From the NCBI RefSeq assembly GCF_017876095.1, contig NZ_JAGINM010000010.1, forward strand, positions 186,001 through 250,000: 64,000 bases of DNA, read 5' to 3'. Below, piece by piece: positions 63,602 through 64,000 of this stretch (positions within the stretch are counted from its first letter, which is position 1; the number at the start of each line of letters is the position of its first letter). The DNA is from Azospirillum agricola (GTDB lineage Bacteria > Pseudomonadota > Alphaproteobacteria > Azospirillales > Azospirillaceae). The notes beneath the pieces are model-generated. The model saw nothing but the letters and a program-made list of their open reading frames with translations, did not search any database and was not told where the DNA came from. Made by a program: the position numbers and the translations under genes.

Positions 63602-64000
63602 ATGACGGACGGCAAGGGCGCGGCGCCGGTCAGACGGCTGCTGGTCAACGGTCCGAAGGGCGGAATCGGCAAGACGACGCTGAGCCGCAACATCGCGGTG
63701 GCGGCGGCGCTCGACGGCTGTTCGGTGGCGACGCTCGATCTCGACCCGCAGCGCAGCCTGACCAAATGGTTCGCCAAGCGCCCCGACGGCATGGTGCCGA
63801 TCACGCATTTCGAGGCGGGCATGACCCCCTCCGACATCCGCGACGCGCTCGCCGGGATCGAGGGCTTCGACCTGCTGGTGATCGACACGCCGCCCTCCAT
63901 CGAGGACCATCCGGAGGAGTTCAAGCTGCTGGCGCTGTCCTCCGACCTGATCGTCGTGCCGACCGGCCAGTCCGACGACGACCTGGATTCGGTGCGGCCC
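63602..64000 (+). CDS. parA: ParA-family partition ATPase, 3' end outside window
   Basis: First 133 residues. The deviant Walker A is NGPKGGIGKTTLSRNIAVAA (K19 and K24), Walker A' is VATLDLDPQRSLTKWFAKRP, and the Walker B region is FDLLVIDTPPSIEDHP. This is the short, HTH-less ParA type (type Ib, ParF/ParA-like). It forms ATP-dependent gradients that segregate plasmid copies with ParB. The start ATG at 63602 follows AAAAAGGGTGTCGGGA. The partner gene would lie beyond the window. Confidence 0.92.
   Translation, partial: MTDGKGAAPVRRLLVNGPKGGIGKTTLSRNIAVAAALDGCSVATLDLDPQRSLTKWFAKRPDGMVPITHFEAGMTPSDIRDALAGIEGFDLLVIDTPPSIEDHPEEFKLLALSSDLIVVPTGQSDDDLDSVRP

Noticed and set aside
59987-64000. A repABC-type replicon
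   Set aside because: The initiator is not RepC-like, parA is separate and on the other strand, and the iterons lie upstream of the initiator instead of inside it.

Overview
The window is about 68% GC with alphaproteobacterial gene content. A plasmid-type replication initiator, iteron clusters and a parA gene at the right end indicate a secondary replicon (plasmid or chromid). The overall style (RepA of this type, PaoABC, SsuABCD, many ABC operons, LysR/AraC/IclR/LacI regulators) fits Azospirillum or a close Rhodospirillales relative; that placement is inference, since no marker gene is present.

Left part (1-10 kb): a partial mmsA on the minus strand, a 613-bp gene-free stretch, then a stripped type I-C CRISPR locus (cas5c, cas8c, frameshifted cas7). 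It is followed by a leader and only two repeats, cut by an IS3-family element at 5552-6926 and a second truncated IS3-type fragment. No cas3, cas4, cas1 or cas2 is present. Next come an SDR dehydrogenase and an MFS transporter on the minus strand whose LysR regulator survives only as a 5' scrap. Its intact homologue lies 16 kb away beside a scrap of the SDR gene.

9.5-19 kb: an AraC regulator diverges from an AaeB/AaeX/AaeA-like aromatic-acid efflux operon; then a porin, an MFS permease and a DapA-family lyase/aldolase on the minus strand, divergent from a LacI regulator with two palindromic candidate operators.

19-25 kb: an unusual cluster of a CgeB-like glycosyltransferase, a tandem (half-degenerate) ATP-grasp protein, a DegT-type PLP aminotransferase and a DUF482 GNAT acyltransferase. 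This is the best candidate for an undescribed pathway.

26-47 kb: periplasmic aldehyde oxidoreductase paoABC; a DUF1275 membrane protein; a MerR/P1B-ATPase heavy-metal pair with a textbook 19-bp-spacer promoter; an EamA exporter/Lrp pair; and a seven-gene operon (spermidine-type ABC transporter plus a three-subunit opine/hydroxyproline-type dehydrogenase) divergent from an IclR regulator. An orphan PAS histidine kinase, a YcaQ-type DNA glycosylase and another Lrp follow.

47-60 kb: sulfonate assimilation. One ssuD lies on the plus strand; a minus-strand operon carries a small unknown protein, a 2-oxoglutarate oxygenase, a MetY-type sulfhydrylase, ssuA, a second ssuD, ssuC and ssuB. Divergent from it is an amino-acid ABC transporter (binding protein and two permeases, no ATPase), then a PAP2 phosphatase.

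60-64 kb: replication region: repA (minus), a 600-bp iteron zone, a helix-turn-helix protein, an unknown protein, and parA (running off the window) preceded by a perfect 16-bp palindrome.
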